Shown here: positions 19,822 through 27,128 of the stretch, piece by piece
Layout of the letters: each line of letters begins with the position of its first letter
Position numbering within the stretch: the first letter of the stretch is position 1
Origin: an uncultured Alphaproteobacteria bacterium
Lineage (GTDB): Bacteria; Pseudomonadota; Alphaproteobacteria; RF32; CAG-239
Assembly: GCA_934277435.1 (NCBI GenBank)
Contig: CAKQUE010000003.1
Location: 45,780 to 109,779, forward strand
Length of the DNA stretch: 64,000 nucleotides
Direction of reading: 5' to 3'
Position numbers and translations under genes: made by a program
The notes under the pieces: model-generated
What the model was told of the DNA's origin: nothing
Seen by the model: only the letters and a program-made list of their open reading frames with translations
Database searches by the model: none

Positions 19822-20606
19822 AAACGTTGCAGCTAGTGCTAATCAGCGTCCCTAGCACCATTACTTTCGTTGTCATACTTGGGTGGCACACCCCACAGGA
19901 TGTGCCAATCCCGAGTATCCATAACGCCATTGCGGCAAACACTAAAGTGGTGTTTTGGGCACCAGTCATTATCGGGCCTGTCCCGATAATCTTGTGTAAG
20001 CATACTCCTTATGCAATAATAAGGCTAATTTATTGACTTGGTTAGATGTTTGTTGCCAGAAGATCCTAGGCACAAGGCCTAGGATGACTGGTGTTGAAAA
20101 ACGAAAAAACTGTGTCGGTTTTAACGCCATTGCGGTAGCAATGTCAATATGCGTTGCAGTGGGCAACAAGGTTGTGGATTCTCCAGTCTGCCTCAGCCTA
20201 TAAAGTGGCATGAGGCACTGAAGAATGACGCCGAGAGCGGAGGAGTAAAAACCGTTGCAACAAGTGTTGCATTATCGTCCAGAGCACCATTACTTTCGTT
20301 GTCATACTTGGGTGGCACACCCCACAGGATGTGCCAATCCCGAGTATCCATAACGCCATTGCGGTAGCAATGGCAATATGCGTTGCCGTGGGCAACAAAG
20401 TCGTGGATTTTCCAGTCTGCCTCAGCCTATAAGGCGGCATGAGGCGCTGAAGAATGACGTTGAGAGCGGAGGCTAAAAAACGCCGTCTTAGCGTTTGCGG
20501 CTAGCTCGCAAAGTACCCCTCACCCGACACTAACGTGTCGACCTCTCCCGCAAGGGGCGAGGTTAAAAAAACGAAAGGCGGGGATAAATCCACCCCGCCT
20601 TGCAAA
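19822..20606. repeat. Left block of palindromic intergenic repeats
   Basis: About 780 bp without a gene, built of short palindromes. Units seen: a 42-bp hairpin at 19876-19917 repeated at 20305-20346 (GGGTGGCACA / TGTGCCAATCCC arms); ATTATCGGG / CCCGATAAT at 19968-19990; ATCCTAGGC / GCCTAGGAT at about 20066-20088; a CTGCCTCAGCC / GGCATGAGGCACTG hairpin near 20188 and again near 20420; and a CCCGACAC / CTCTCCCGCAAGGGGCGAGG block at 20516-20563. Two units occur twice in tandem. The inner two thirds reappear inverted at 23143-23630. ORFs across these hairpins are not genes. Confidence 0.85.
20561..20601 (-). terminator. Terminator of the Cys-rich gene
   Basis: Minus strand: AAGGCGGGG, 9-nt loop, CCCCGCCTT (20575-20601), then TTTCGTTTTTTT. 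It lies 30 bases past the stop of the Cys-rich gene and is duplicated at 23148. Confidence 0.85.
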
Positions 20607-20631
20607 TTTGTGTTATCAAAATACTTATTTA

Positions 20632-22680
20632 TTAGTTGTTACTACAAGTTCCTTGATTATATCCCCAACCTGGATATCCATAATTAGAATACATTGATAT
20701 CAAATACAATTTGTTTTTTTGAAATGTAACTTCTTCGCAGCTATAACCACTTCCCGATTCTTGTGTTTTTTCACAATGTTGATTACTATATTGCGAAGAT
20801 ATCGTATCTGCAAAACATACTTGAGTTGTTGGATCTCCTCCGTCCATATCTCTTGCATATTGGACTACTGTTCTTGATATACCAACTACACCAGAACCCC
20901 TTGAAGCACAAACAAAATATGTGCCTGGTTCATAATATTGATTTTTATCTGATAATTCAGAGAGTTCTATACCATCAATTGATTTTGCATAATAACCTAC
21001 ACTATGTCTTCCTGATGAATCAATATTAACATTAGCCAGCCAAGCTCTAAAGGTTTGCAACGTTTGTCCGTGGTTTGGAACACTGCAAGACCAAGTCCTA
21101 TTTGGAAACGAGGCATAACGAATTGCAAAGCCTGGCATTTCTCTATTATAACAATCACCAATTTTACTGCAAGTAACCCTATAGTTTATATTTTTGCAAT
21201 TAGCTTCGGTTGAAAAATATCCTTGGGATGCACAGGTTTTATAGCAACCTCCGGAACTCATACAGCCAGATTTTGTGCCGCTTCTGCACTCTTCTATGGT
21301 ATCGTATGCTCCTTTGTCTGTATCGCAACCACCACATGTTCCCCACTCATCGCCTTTAACTTCAAAACCATTATTATATGGATCGCTCACGCAGCCATTT
21401 GGTGTAAACTTTTTATCTTTATGGAAGCTGAAACAATCTGATTTTGTAGTTCCTTGACAAATGGTTTGATATCTGGTTACACCTTTTTTATCAACACAAG
21501 TTGCAGATTTATTGCTGATTTTATTTATAGGATTAACACTTGGTGTGCCACCTCTTATATCTAACGATGTTACTTCTTTCAAATTGTTATGACATTGTGA
21601 ACCTTTTGTACATTTATAACCATCATCTAAATTACCTGTAACACCATAACTATCTGATGACGTGGCTTGACGATACTCATAGAAGCATTTTTCTTCTTTT
21701 GGAACGCAATCACCCCATTCATCGCCTTTAACTTCAAAACCATTGTTATAAGTATCGCTTACGCAGCCATTTGGTTTAAACTCATAATTATTACCATAGT
21801 CACTACAAATTGATTTTGATGTTCCCTTACAAATCGTCTGATATCTGGTTACACCATTTGAATCAACGCAAGTTGCAGATTTATTGCTGATTTTATTGTA
21901 TGGAACAACGGTTCCAGCACCTGCAGTAACAGACGATACTTTTATCAATTGAGGGTAACACTGACAGCCGTTTATAGTATAATACATACACTTAGTAGTA
22001 TTTTCAAAATCTCTTAAGCCGCAGCTATCTGCTGTTGTGGCTTGACGATATTCATAAGTACAACCCACCGGTTTATCTTTACAGGTGTAGCATTGGTTGT
22101 TGTTGCTGTCTTTAACGCCTTCAACTTCTTCAGCTGTTTGACTATCGCTGCAGCTTGAAGTGTATTTAGGATTAATATCTTTGCATTCCTTTTCTTTTGC
22201 TGTGCAGTTATAGAATGTACCGTTTTTATCTTTACAAGAAGTACAATTATAATCCTCTTCCGGAAGGGCGGTTGTGCTATCGTAAATATTTCTGTTGCAC
22301 AAGACTGGACAATCGCCCATATAATAGCAACCGCTGGCACTATCAAAATTGCAGCACTGAGAGCTATTCGGATTATCTTCCTGCTCTTCGCATGCTGATT
22401 TAGATAGTATACATTTTACTTGCTTGCACTCTACATTTACACCACCATTGTTATAAATTCTTTCAGTATCACATCTTTGGTATTTTGGATTATAAGCTGG
22501 ACAGCTTGAATATTGACAAGGAACGTCAACATTGCCGCTGCCAACTATACCTCCTTTTCCTTCTCCTTCTCCGCAATCAGCCGAGTCTGGCAAAAAGCAC
22601 ACTCTCGCCGACGCCGAAGAACACGCTAAAAAGCACACTATTAGTGTGGCAAATAGCGAAGTCAGACATCGTTTAATCAT
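20632..22680 (-). CDS. Secreted Cys-rich repeat protein
   Basis: A 682-aa protein with a clear signal peptide (MIKRCLTSLFATLIVCFLAC, cleavage likely after ASA near residue 25). More than 50 Cys residues follow, mostly in short CxxC-like clusters. Two ~118-aa repeats, residues ~207-325 and ~332-449, share YEYRQAT, NKISNKSATCVD, GVTRYQTIC and NNGFEVKGDEWG. After a further Cys-rich stretch (to ~505) the C-terminal ~180 residues are less Cys-rich and may be a separate domain. I do not recognise the family; extracellular disulfide-bonded surface or adhesion protein is the simplest guess. The gene has its own promoter and terminator and sits between inverted repeat blocks, so it looks like an accessory cassette. 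ATG preceded by AGGAGA. Confidence 0.8.
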   Translation of the reverse strand: MIKRCLTSLFATLIVCFLACSSASARVCFLPDSADCGEGEGKGGIVGSGNVDVPCQYSSCPAYNPKYQRCDTERIYNNGGVNVECKQVKCILSKSACEEQEDNPNSSQCCNFDSASGCYYMGDCPVLCNRNIYDSTTALPEEDYNCTSCKDKNGTFYNCTAKEKECKDINPKYTSSCSDSQTAEEVEGVKDSNNNQCYTCKDKPVGCTYEYRQATTADSCGLRDFENTTKCMYYTINGCQCYPQLIKVSSVTAGAGTVVPYNKISNKSATCVDSNGVTRYQTICKGTSKSICSDYGNNYEFKPNGCVSDTYNNGFEVKGDEWGDCVPKEEKCFYEYRQATSSDSYGVTGNLDDGYKCTKGSQCHNNLKEVTSLDIRGGTPSVNPINKISNKSATCVDKKGVTRYQTICQGTTKSDCFSFHKDKKFTPNGCVSDPYNNGFEVKGDEWGTCGGCDTDKGAYDTIEECRSGTKSGCMSSGGCYKTCASQGYFSTEANCKNINYRVTCSKIGDCYNREMPGFAIRYASFPNRTWSCSVPNHGQTLQTFRAWLANVNIDSSGRHSVGYYAKSIDGIELSELSDKNQYYEPGTYFVCASRGSGVVGISRTVVQYARDMDGGDPTTQVCFADTISSQYSNQHCEKTQESGSGYSCEEVTFQKNKLYLISMYSNYGYPGWGYNQGTCSNN

Positions 22681-22766
22681 TTTGTCTCTCCTAATTATGT
22701 CGTTTCAATCTATCTAATTTATTGTGTATTTTCAATAAACTAGACTATTCTACAGGTAACTATAAT

Positions 22767-22795
22767 GTCCAAAAAAACGATCGTTTTTTTGGGAC
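22767..22795. promoter_or_regulatory. Palindrome in the leader of the Cys-rich gene
   Basis: A perfect 24-bp palindrome at 22769-22792 (A7 CGATCG T7 flanked by CC/GG), extended to GTCC/GGGAC. It lies about 90 bp before the start codon, just downstream of the predicted transcription start. It could be an operator or an RNA hairpin. A related copy is at 22921-22950. Confidence 0.6.
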
Positions 22796-22815
22796 TCCCC
22801 AATTTTACCTATCCT

Positions 22816-22844
22816 ATAGTAGCATAAAGTTTATTTTTTTACAA
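22816..22844 (-). promoter_or_regulatory. Promoter of the Cys-rich gene
   Basis: Minus strand: TTGTAA (22839-22844), 17-nt spacer ending in TGC, TACTAT (22816-22821); an extended -10. Predicted start near 22809. Confidence 0.5.
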
Positions 22845-22920
22845 GCAACTATCTGAAATTAGTAAATTTATTCACAAAAATGTAACATTTCAAATTTTAG
22901 CAAAAAATAGGCATTTTTAT

Positions 22921-23142
22921 GTGTAAAAAAAACGATTGTTTTTTTGGGACATTTATATTACCTAAACTGGCTTAAATCCTAGGGGTTTAGCTTGGTGTAT
23001 GTGTAACATAATTAGGAGAAAATTGATGAATAGGCGACGTACTTCAGGACATTATGATTGCAAAACATGTAGGTAAACAGAATTTTGTCAGGCTCTTCTG
23101 CAAGAAATGGTAATCTATTTCACTAAAGAAGAATAACTTAAA
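22921..23142 (+). pseudogene. Second leader copy and broken short reading frame
   Basis: On the plus strand this stretch matches the minus-strand leader of the Cys-rich gene: an A8-CGATTG-T7 near-palindrome (22921-22950), GGGACATTTATATTACCT, then ACATAATTAGGAGA before an ATG at 23026. The frame from 23026 reads 16 codons (MNRRRTSGHYDCKTCR) to TAA at 23074, and if that stop is read past, 19 more codons (TEFCQALLQEMVIYFTKEE) to TAA. A terminator follows. This looks like the decayed partner of a mirror-image duplication; the remnant is too short to prove homology to the intact protein. Confidence 0.45.
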
Positions 23143-23630
23143 CCAAAAAGGCGGTGTGGATTTATCCCCGCCTTTCGTTTTTTTTTAACCTCGCCCCTTG
23201 CGGGAGAGGTCGACACGTTAGTGTCGGGTGAGGGGTGCTTTGCGAGCTAGCCGCAAACGCTAAGACGGCGTTTTTTAGCCTCCGCTCTCAACGTCATTCT
23301 TCAGCGCCTCATGCCGCCTTATAGGCTGAGGCAGACTGGAAAATCCATGACTTTGTTGCCCTCGGCAACGCATATTGACATTGCTACCGCAATGGCGTTA
23401 AAACCGACACAGTTTTTTCGTTTTTCAACACCAGTCATCCTAGGTCTTGTACCTAGGATCTTCTGGCAACAAACATCTAACCAAGTCAATAAATTAGCCT
23501 TATTATTGCATAAGGAGTGTGCTTACACAAGATTATCGGGACAGGCCCGATAATGACTGGTGCTAGGGGCGCTGGCTAGTACTTGTTGCAGCGTTTTTCA
23601 GCGCCTCCGTTCTCAACGTCATTCATCACC
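23143..23630. repeat. Right block of palindromic repeats, inverted relative to the left block
   Basis: Contains, in reverse order and orientation, the units of 19822-20606: terminator hairpin (23148-23174), GGGAGAGGTCGACACGTTAG block, GCAAACGCTAAGACGGCG, the AGGCTGAGGCAGACTGG hairpin, ATCCTAGG hairpin and ATTATCGGG / CCCGATAAT (23532-23554). The left block has an extra tandem copy that is missing here. No gene. Confidence 0.85.
23148..23186 (+). terminator. Terminator after the remnant reading frame
   Basis: AAGGCGG(TG) ... CCCCGCCTT at 23148-23174 followed by TCGTTTTTTTTT; the inverted duplicate of the hairpin at 20575. Confidence 0.75.
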
Positions 23631-23664
23631 ACATTTTATCTGTGGTAAGACTTAAAAAAAATCC

Positions 23665-23701
23665 CATAAAAAAAGAACCGGTATAAAAATACCGATTCTT
23701 T
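23665..23701 (-). terminator. Terminator of the orphan beta-rich gene
   Basis: A 13-bp stem with one mismatch (23672-23684 with 23689-23701), minus-strand T-tract of seven. Confidence 0.85.
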
Positions 23702-23720
23702 AAGTAGTGGGCAGTTATTT

Positions 23721-24569
23721 CTATTTCTCATAGAAATTGATGTCATTACCGTTCATAATGAGCAAGATTCCATTGTTAGAAGCAATAAAGTCAACTCCAT
23801 TAGCCAAATTTAGGGCGGTTCCATCAAAGTTGTAGATAAAATACTTGCCGTTTTTGCTCAGGGCAAAAAGGCGAAAATCATTATCCACAATGCTGAAACT
23901 ATCCACATTATCAAAAGTCGTCCATCTGCCGTGATAAAAGGAATCAACCTTTTTACCAGAAAGTCCGGCACAGATGGCAAAAGGCTCAGTCGGACTAGCA
24001 ACAATCAGATTTTTTTCACTGCAAAGCAGTGATGACCTGCCGCGCAGAGAATACATCCGATAGTTACCGGGGCCACCGCAGACAACAAGACTGTCACCTA
24101 GGAACAGTTTGTTATCTTTTGGAATAGGATAGGCGAGGGATACTCTATTACCGTTACAGCGGTATATTTCCCAGCCATCTTCCTCTTGCAGAGCCACAAA
24201 GCGTTCTGACGTTTTGTAGTCGGTGACCTTTCTTGACCAGACAACTCTTCTGTCGTTCCACAACAACACATCAAAGCTTGATGTGCTGATCTTGCTGACA
24301 ATCAGATAACAATGTTTGCCAGCCAGCGGAATTAGCTCAACCTGTGTCAAGGCAAAATCCGAAACCTTTTTTCCTTCGAGGGTGTATAGCCCTTTTGTTG
24401 AAAAGATCAGCTCAGCCTCTTCAGCAACAAAAATAGCCGAAACGTCGGTCAGAGGCTCAACTGGCGAAAACTTTACCTCGTTATTTTCTAGGCTGACGTG
24501 AAACAAGCTGAACTTGCCATTTTTTTCGATAAGCGTGAGCTTATTCTTTTCAAACAGTTTAAAATCCAT
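23721..24569 (-). CDS. Orphan beta-rich protein, possible beta-propeller
   Basis: A 282-aa protein I cannot assign to a family. It is dominated by short beta-type blocks ending in hydrophobic-Gly turns (LFLGDSLVVCGGPGNYRMY, FALSKNGKYFIYNFDGT, IASNNGILLIMNGNDINFYE), reminiscent of blade repeats or WG-type repeats. No signal peptide or membrane span. Start 24569 (MDFKLF) is preferred because the predicted transcription start is near 24601; an in-frame ATG at 24596 would be almost leaderless. Neither has a Shine-Dalgarno. It has its own promoter and terminator, so it is a single-gene unit between the repeat island and accD. Confidence 0.6.
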   Translation of the reverse strand: MDFKLFEKNKLTLIEKNGKFSLFHVSLENNEVKFSPVEPLTDVSAIFVAEEAELIFSTKGLYTLEGKKVSDFALTQVELIPLAGKHCYLIVSKISTSSFDVLLWNDRRVVWSRKVTDYKTSERFVALQEEDGWEIYRCNGNRVSLAYPIPKDNKLFLGDSLVVCGGPGNYRMYSLRGRSSLLCSEKNLIVASPTEPFAICAGLSGKKVDSFYHGRWTTFDNVDSFSIVDNDFRLFALSKNGKYFIYNFDGTALNLANGVDFIASNNGILLIMNGNDINFYEK

Positions 24570-24607
24570 ATGCGAAAAATTTAAATAATTATACAATATA
24601 TGTTCTA

Positions 24608-24636
24608 TATATAATCCATGTGGACAATTTTGTCAA
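24608..24636 (-). promoter_or_regulatory. Promoter with overlapping inverted repeat
   Basis: Minus strand: TTGACA (24631-24636), 17-nt spacer, TATATA (24608-24613). GACAA-AA-TTGTC overlaps the -35 box and may be an operator. Confidence 0.65.
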
Positions 24637-24660
24637 TAAAAAAGACAGCCAAAGCTGTCT
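24637..24660 (-). terminator. Terminator of accD
   Basis: Minus strand AGACAGC, loop TTTG, GCTGTCT (24643-24660), then TTTTTTA. It abuts the promoter of the next gene. Confidence 0.85.
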
Positions 24661-24685
24661 ATAAAATTTTGTGATAGCAAAAAAA

Positions 24686-25540
24686 CTATTTTTTGATGTT
24701 CGCAGTCAAAGCGCTCAAAACTTTTACCAGTTCTTCTTTCATGTGCGCTCTGTCTACCACCATATCAACCATGCCATGTTCCAGCAGATATTCGGCACGC
24801 TGGAAACCTTCCGGCAGTTTTTCATGAATAGTCTGCTCTATCACGCGTTGACCGGCAAACCCGATTAAGCAGCCTTTTTCGGCAATGTTAACATCGCCAA
24901 GCATTGCAAACGAGGCCGAAACACCGCCTGTAGTTGGGTCTGTTAAAATAGAAATAAAAGGAATTCCTGCTTCTTTTAGCTCGTTAATAGCTGCCGTTGT
25001 GCGAGCCATCTGCATCAGCGAGAGCATACCTTCTTGCATTCGCGCACCACCAGAAGCGGCAACCGTAATCAACGGCTCTTTATCTCTGAGTGCTAATTTT
25101 GCGGCTTTAACGATTCCTTCGCCAACGGCAATACCCATAGAACCGCCCATAAATGAAAAATCCATGGCCGCAACCACACTGGCAATGTTGCCGATTTTAC
25201 CTCGGGCAACCTGTATAGCGTCTTGGCAGCCGGTTTTTTTGCGGTTGCTTTTCAGGCGGTCGGAGTATTTTTGGATATCCTTAAATCTTAGCGGGTCGTC
25301 TTGCACCACAGGCAAATCAACCAAAGTATATTGCTCATCATCAAACAGCAGTCTAAAACGCTTTTCTACATATAAACGCAGATGGTGTCCGCAGGCTGTG
25401 CAAACATAGTGCGAGTCTTTCAGCTCTTTTGAAAACAACATCTGATTGCAGTTAGGGCATCTTACCCATAAATTATCAGCAATTTCTTTAGGTGTGGTTT
25501 TTTTAATTTTCGGACGAACGATTTCTGTAAGCCAGTTCAT
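24686..25540 (-). CDS. accD: Acetyl-CoA carboxylase carboxyltransferase subunit beta
   Basis: A 284-aa subunit that, with AccA, transfers CO2 from biotin to acetyl-CoA, the first step of fatty acid synthesis. The N-terminal zinc ribbon is intact (CPNCNQ ... CTACGHH, residues 29-51), then the crotonase-like core with MDFSFMGGSMGIAVGE and GGARMQEGMLSLMQM. Length is normal. Its ATG overlaps the stop of the upstream small membrane protein (TAATG), so the two are translationally coupled. In many alphaproteobacteria accD is followed by folC and preceded by trp genes; neither is here. Confidence 0.96.
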   Translation of the reverse strand: MNWLTEIVRPKIKKTTPKEIADNLWVRCPNCNQMLFSKELKDSHYVCTACGHHLRLYVEKRFRLLFDDEQYTLVDLPVVQDDPLRFKDIQKYSDRLKSNRKKTGCQDAIQVARGKIGNIASVVAAMDFSFMGGSMGIAVGEGIVKAAKLALRDKEPLITVAASGGARMQEGMLSLMQMARTTAAINELKEAGIPFISILTDPTTGGVSASFAMLGDVNIAEKGCLIGFAGQRVIEQTIHEKLPEGFQRAEYLLEHGMVDMVVDRAHMKEELVKVLSALTANIKK

Positions 25541-25977
25541 TAATTATCCTTTCGTGCAAACTTATTTTTCAAAGAAGAAAGCCAGCTTTTAACTTTTCCG
25601 GCTTTGGCGTTGCTGTCGCTGTTTTGTGTTGCCTCGGCGCTTGCTTTAGCTTGTTGCTCCAAACCGGCGATGTTTTGTTTTAAGTCGCTGACTGTTTCAT
25701 TTAGTTTAGCCTGCTCTTTATTCAAAGCCTTGTTGGTTTTGCGCTGCTGTTTTAGTTCTTTTCGCATTGGAGCGGCGCCAAACCACGCGTTGACACGTCC
25801 CCATAAATAGCCATAAAGCAAAAAACAAAACAATAAAAGTTTGGTGTTGACATGAACTTCAGTATCTAGCGGCCAAAGCGAAAAAACAAGTCCATCATCG
25901 GCTATTTGCGCATTATAAATTCCCCATATAGCAATAAGAATAATCGGAATTTCAAACAGATAGTGTAAAAGTTTCAT
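25540..25977 (-). CDS. LapA-like small membrane protein with coiled coil
   Basis: A 145-aa protein with two hydrophobic segments (residues ~8-22 and ~46-62, TKLLLFCFLLYGYLWG) followed by a Lys/Gln-rich coiled coil (residues ~72-115) and a basic tail. The layout resembles LapA-domain (DUF1049) proteins, which in many alphaproteobacteria lie next to ihfB, as here. LapA relatives help assemble lipopolysaccharide or regulate LpxC in enterics; that role is not shown here. Coupled to accD by a TAATG overlap. Confidence 0.65.
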   Translation of the reverse strand: MKLLHYLFEIPIILIAIWGIYNAQIADDGLVFSLWPLDTEVHVNTKLLLFCFLLYGYLWGRVNAWFGAAPMRKELKQQRKTNKALNKEQAKLNETVSDLKQNIAGLEQQAKASAEATQNSDSNAKAGKVKSWLSSLKNKFARKDN

Positions 25978-26006
25978 GTCATCCTCCTTTTTGCGGAAGG
26001 CTGAAC

Positions 26007-26288
26007 TTATTTGTCGTTCAGTCTATCGTGCAATTCTTTACCGGTTTTGAAGTGTACAATATTTTTAGCCGGTACGTTAACGCGGGTTTTATTTTTTGGG
26101 TTGATTGCTACTCTCGGATTTCTAGTTCTGACCGAAAACGCACCGAAACCTCTGATTTCTACGCGGTCACCGTCAGCCAAAGCCGATGTAAGTTTATTAA
26201 AAATAACGCTGACGATATTATCAATATCTTTGATTGTCAGGTTAGGCATTTTTGCTGCAATTCTTTCAACTAATTCAGATCTAGTCAC
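26007..26288 (-). CDS. ihfB: Integration host factor subunit beta
   Basis: A 93-aa DNA-bending protein of the HU/IHF family. MTRSELVERIAAK, the beta arm RGFGAFSVRTRNPRVAINP with its intercalating Pro, and the C-terminal VHFKTGKELHDRLN all match IHF-beta rather than HU. It forms a heterodimer with IhfA and bends DNA in recombination, replication and transcription. Followed by the LapA-like gene as in many alphaproteobacteria. Confidence 0.95.
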   Translation of the reverse strand: MTRSELVERIAAKMPNLTIKDIDNIVSVIFNKLTSALADGDRVEIRGFGAFSVRTRNPRVAINPKNKTRVNVPAKNIVHFKTGKELHDRLNDK

Positions 26289-26366
26289 TTTTCCCTCTCA
26301 TTACAATTACAAAATAAACATTTTCTATTTAGATACACTTTTATTTTTTATATATCCATACAATTT

Positions 26367-27026
26367 TTAAGATTTTACACAAACATCAGGCGCTCTTAAA
26401 TATAAAGGCTTAGGATAATTTAGCTTTTTGTTGTTGAATTTTTGCACGGCGCAAGCCGCCAAATCGGTGATAGATGCTGTTTTATCCATACGAATGGCAT
26501 GCAAAACCAAACCGCTCGGTTTATCTAAAAAGCGTTCAACGCCGTTGCCGATAAGAGTAACGGTTTTGCCTTTTAAGCGGCTGATGATTTCTTCATACGG
26601 CAAAGCTTCGGCATCACATAATTTTTCTAGCCGTCCGTTAAAAAGCTGAAAATAAAAGTCAGAGCGCTTGGTTTCTATGATAACGGCATTATAATCGGAT
26701 AGTTCAGACATATCCAGAGAATGCACATAAGCCTCAAACGCCGAAACTCCGGTCACACTCAGTTTGGGACAAGCTAGGCCAAACGCCCGCGCTGCCGCTA
26801 TGGATGAGCGAACACCCGTAAATGACCCTGGGCCGACACAAACTGCCAGCAGGTTTATATTTTCAAAAGTCAGATTCTGTTTTTGCAAGATGTTTTGAAT
26901 TTGCGGCAGCAATGTTTCGGCTTGCCCAAAATCCATTTCTTCCGAAAACTTTTCAATCACTTTATTGTCTTGCAGCAAAACTATTGAACAACAGTCTGCT
27001 GTGGTGTCAAAAGCCAATGTTAACAT
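26367..27026 (-). CDS. tsaB: tRNA threonylcarbamoyladenosine biosynthesis protein TsaB
   Basis: A 219-aa ASKHA-fold protein, the TsaD partner needed for t6A37 of ANN-decoding tRNAs. The N-terminal LAFDTTADCCSIVLL and the VCVGPGSFTGVRSSIAAARAFGLA block are diagnostic. Start at 27026 is preferred because AAGG lies nine bases upstream; a TTG at 27035 is too close. It is divergent from the PAS protein. In alphaproteobacteria tsaB is often followed by rimI; here ihfB follows. Confidence 0.92.
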   Translation of the reverse strand: MLTLAFDTTADCCSIVLLQDNKVIEKFSEEMDFGQAETLLPQIQNILQKQNLTFENINLLAVCVGPGSFTGVRSSIAAARAFGLACPKLSVTGVSAFEAYVHSLDMSELSDYNAVIIETKRSDFYFQLFNGRLEKLCDAEALPYEEIISRLKGKTVTLIGNGVERFLDKPSGLVLHAIRMDKTASITDLAACAVQKFNNKKLNYPKPLYLRAPDVCVKS

Positions 27027-27128
27027 AGTTATCAACCTTATAAAAAAATAAATTGCCTATTTGTTTGCATTTTATTACTATAAAAACAGTAATAAAACAA
27101 ACATTTTTTTTGTAAAGAAGATTCTGCT

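Noticed and set aside
19827..20440. Several 69-80-codon frames in the repeat blocks (also 23311-23553 and 48320-48555)
   Set aside because: They read through palindromes, occur on both strands with the same peptides, and lack ribosome sites.
19822..23630. Composite transposon or IS element
   Set aside because: The flanking blocks contain no transposase, no target-site duplication was seen, and they consist of many small palindromes.
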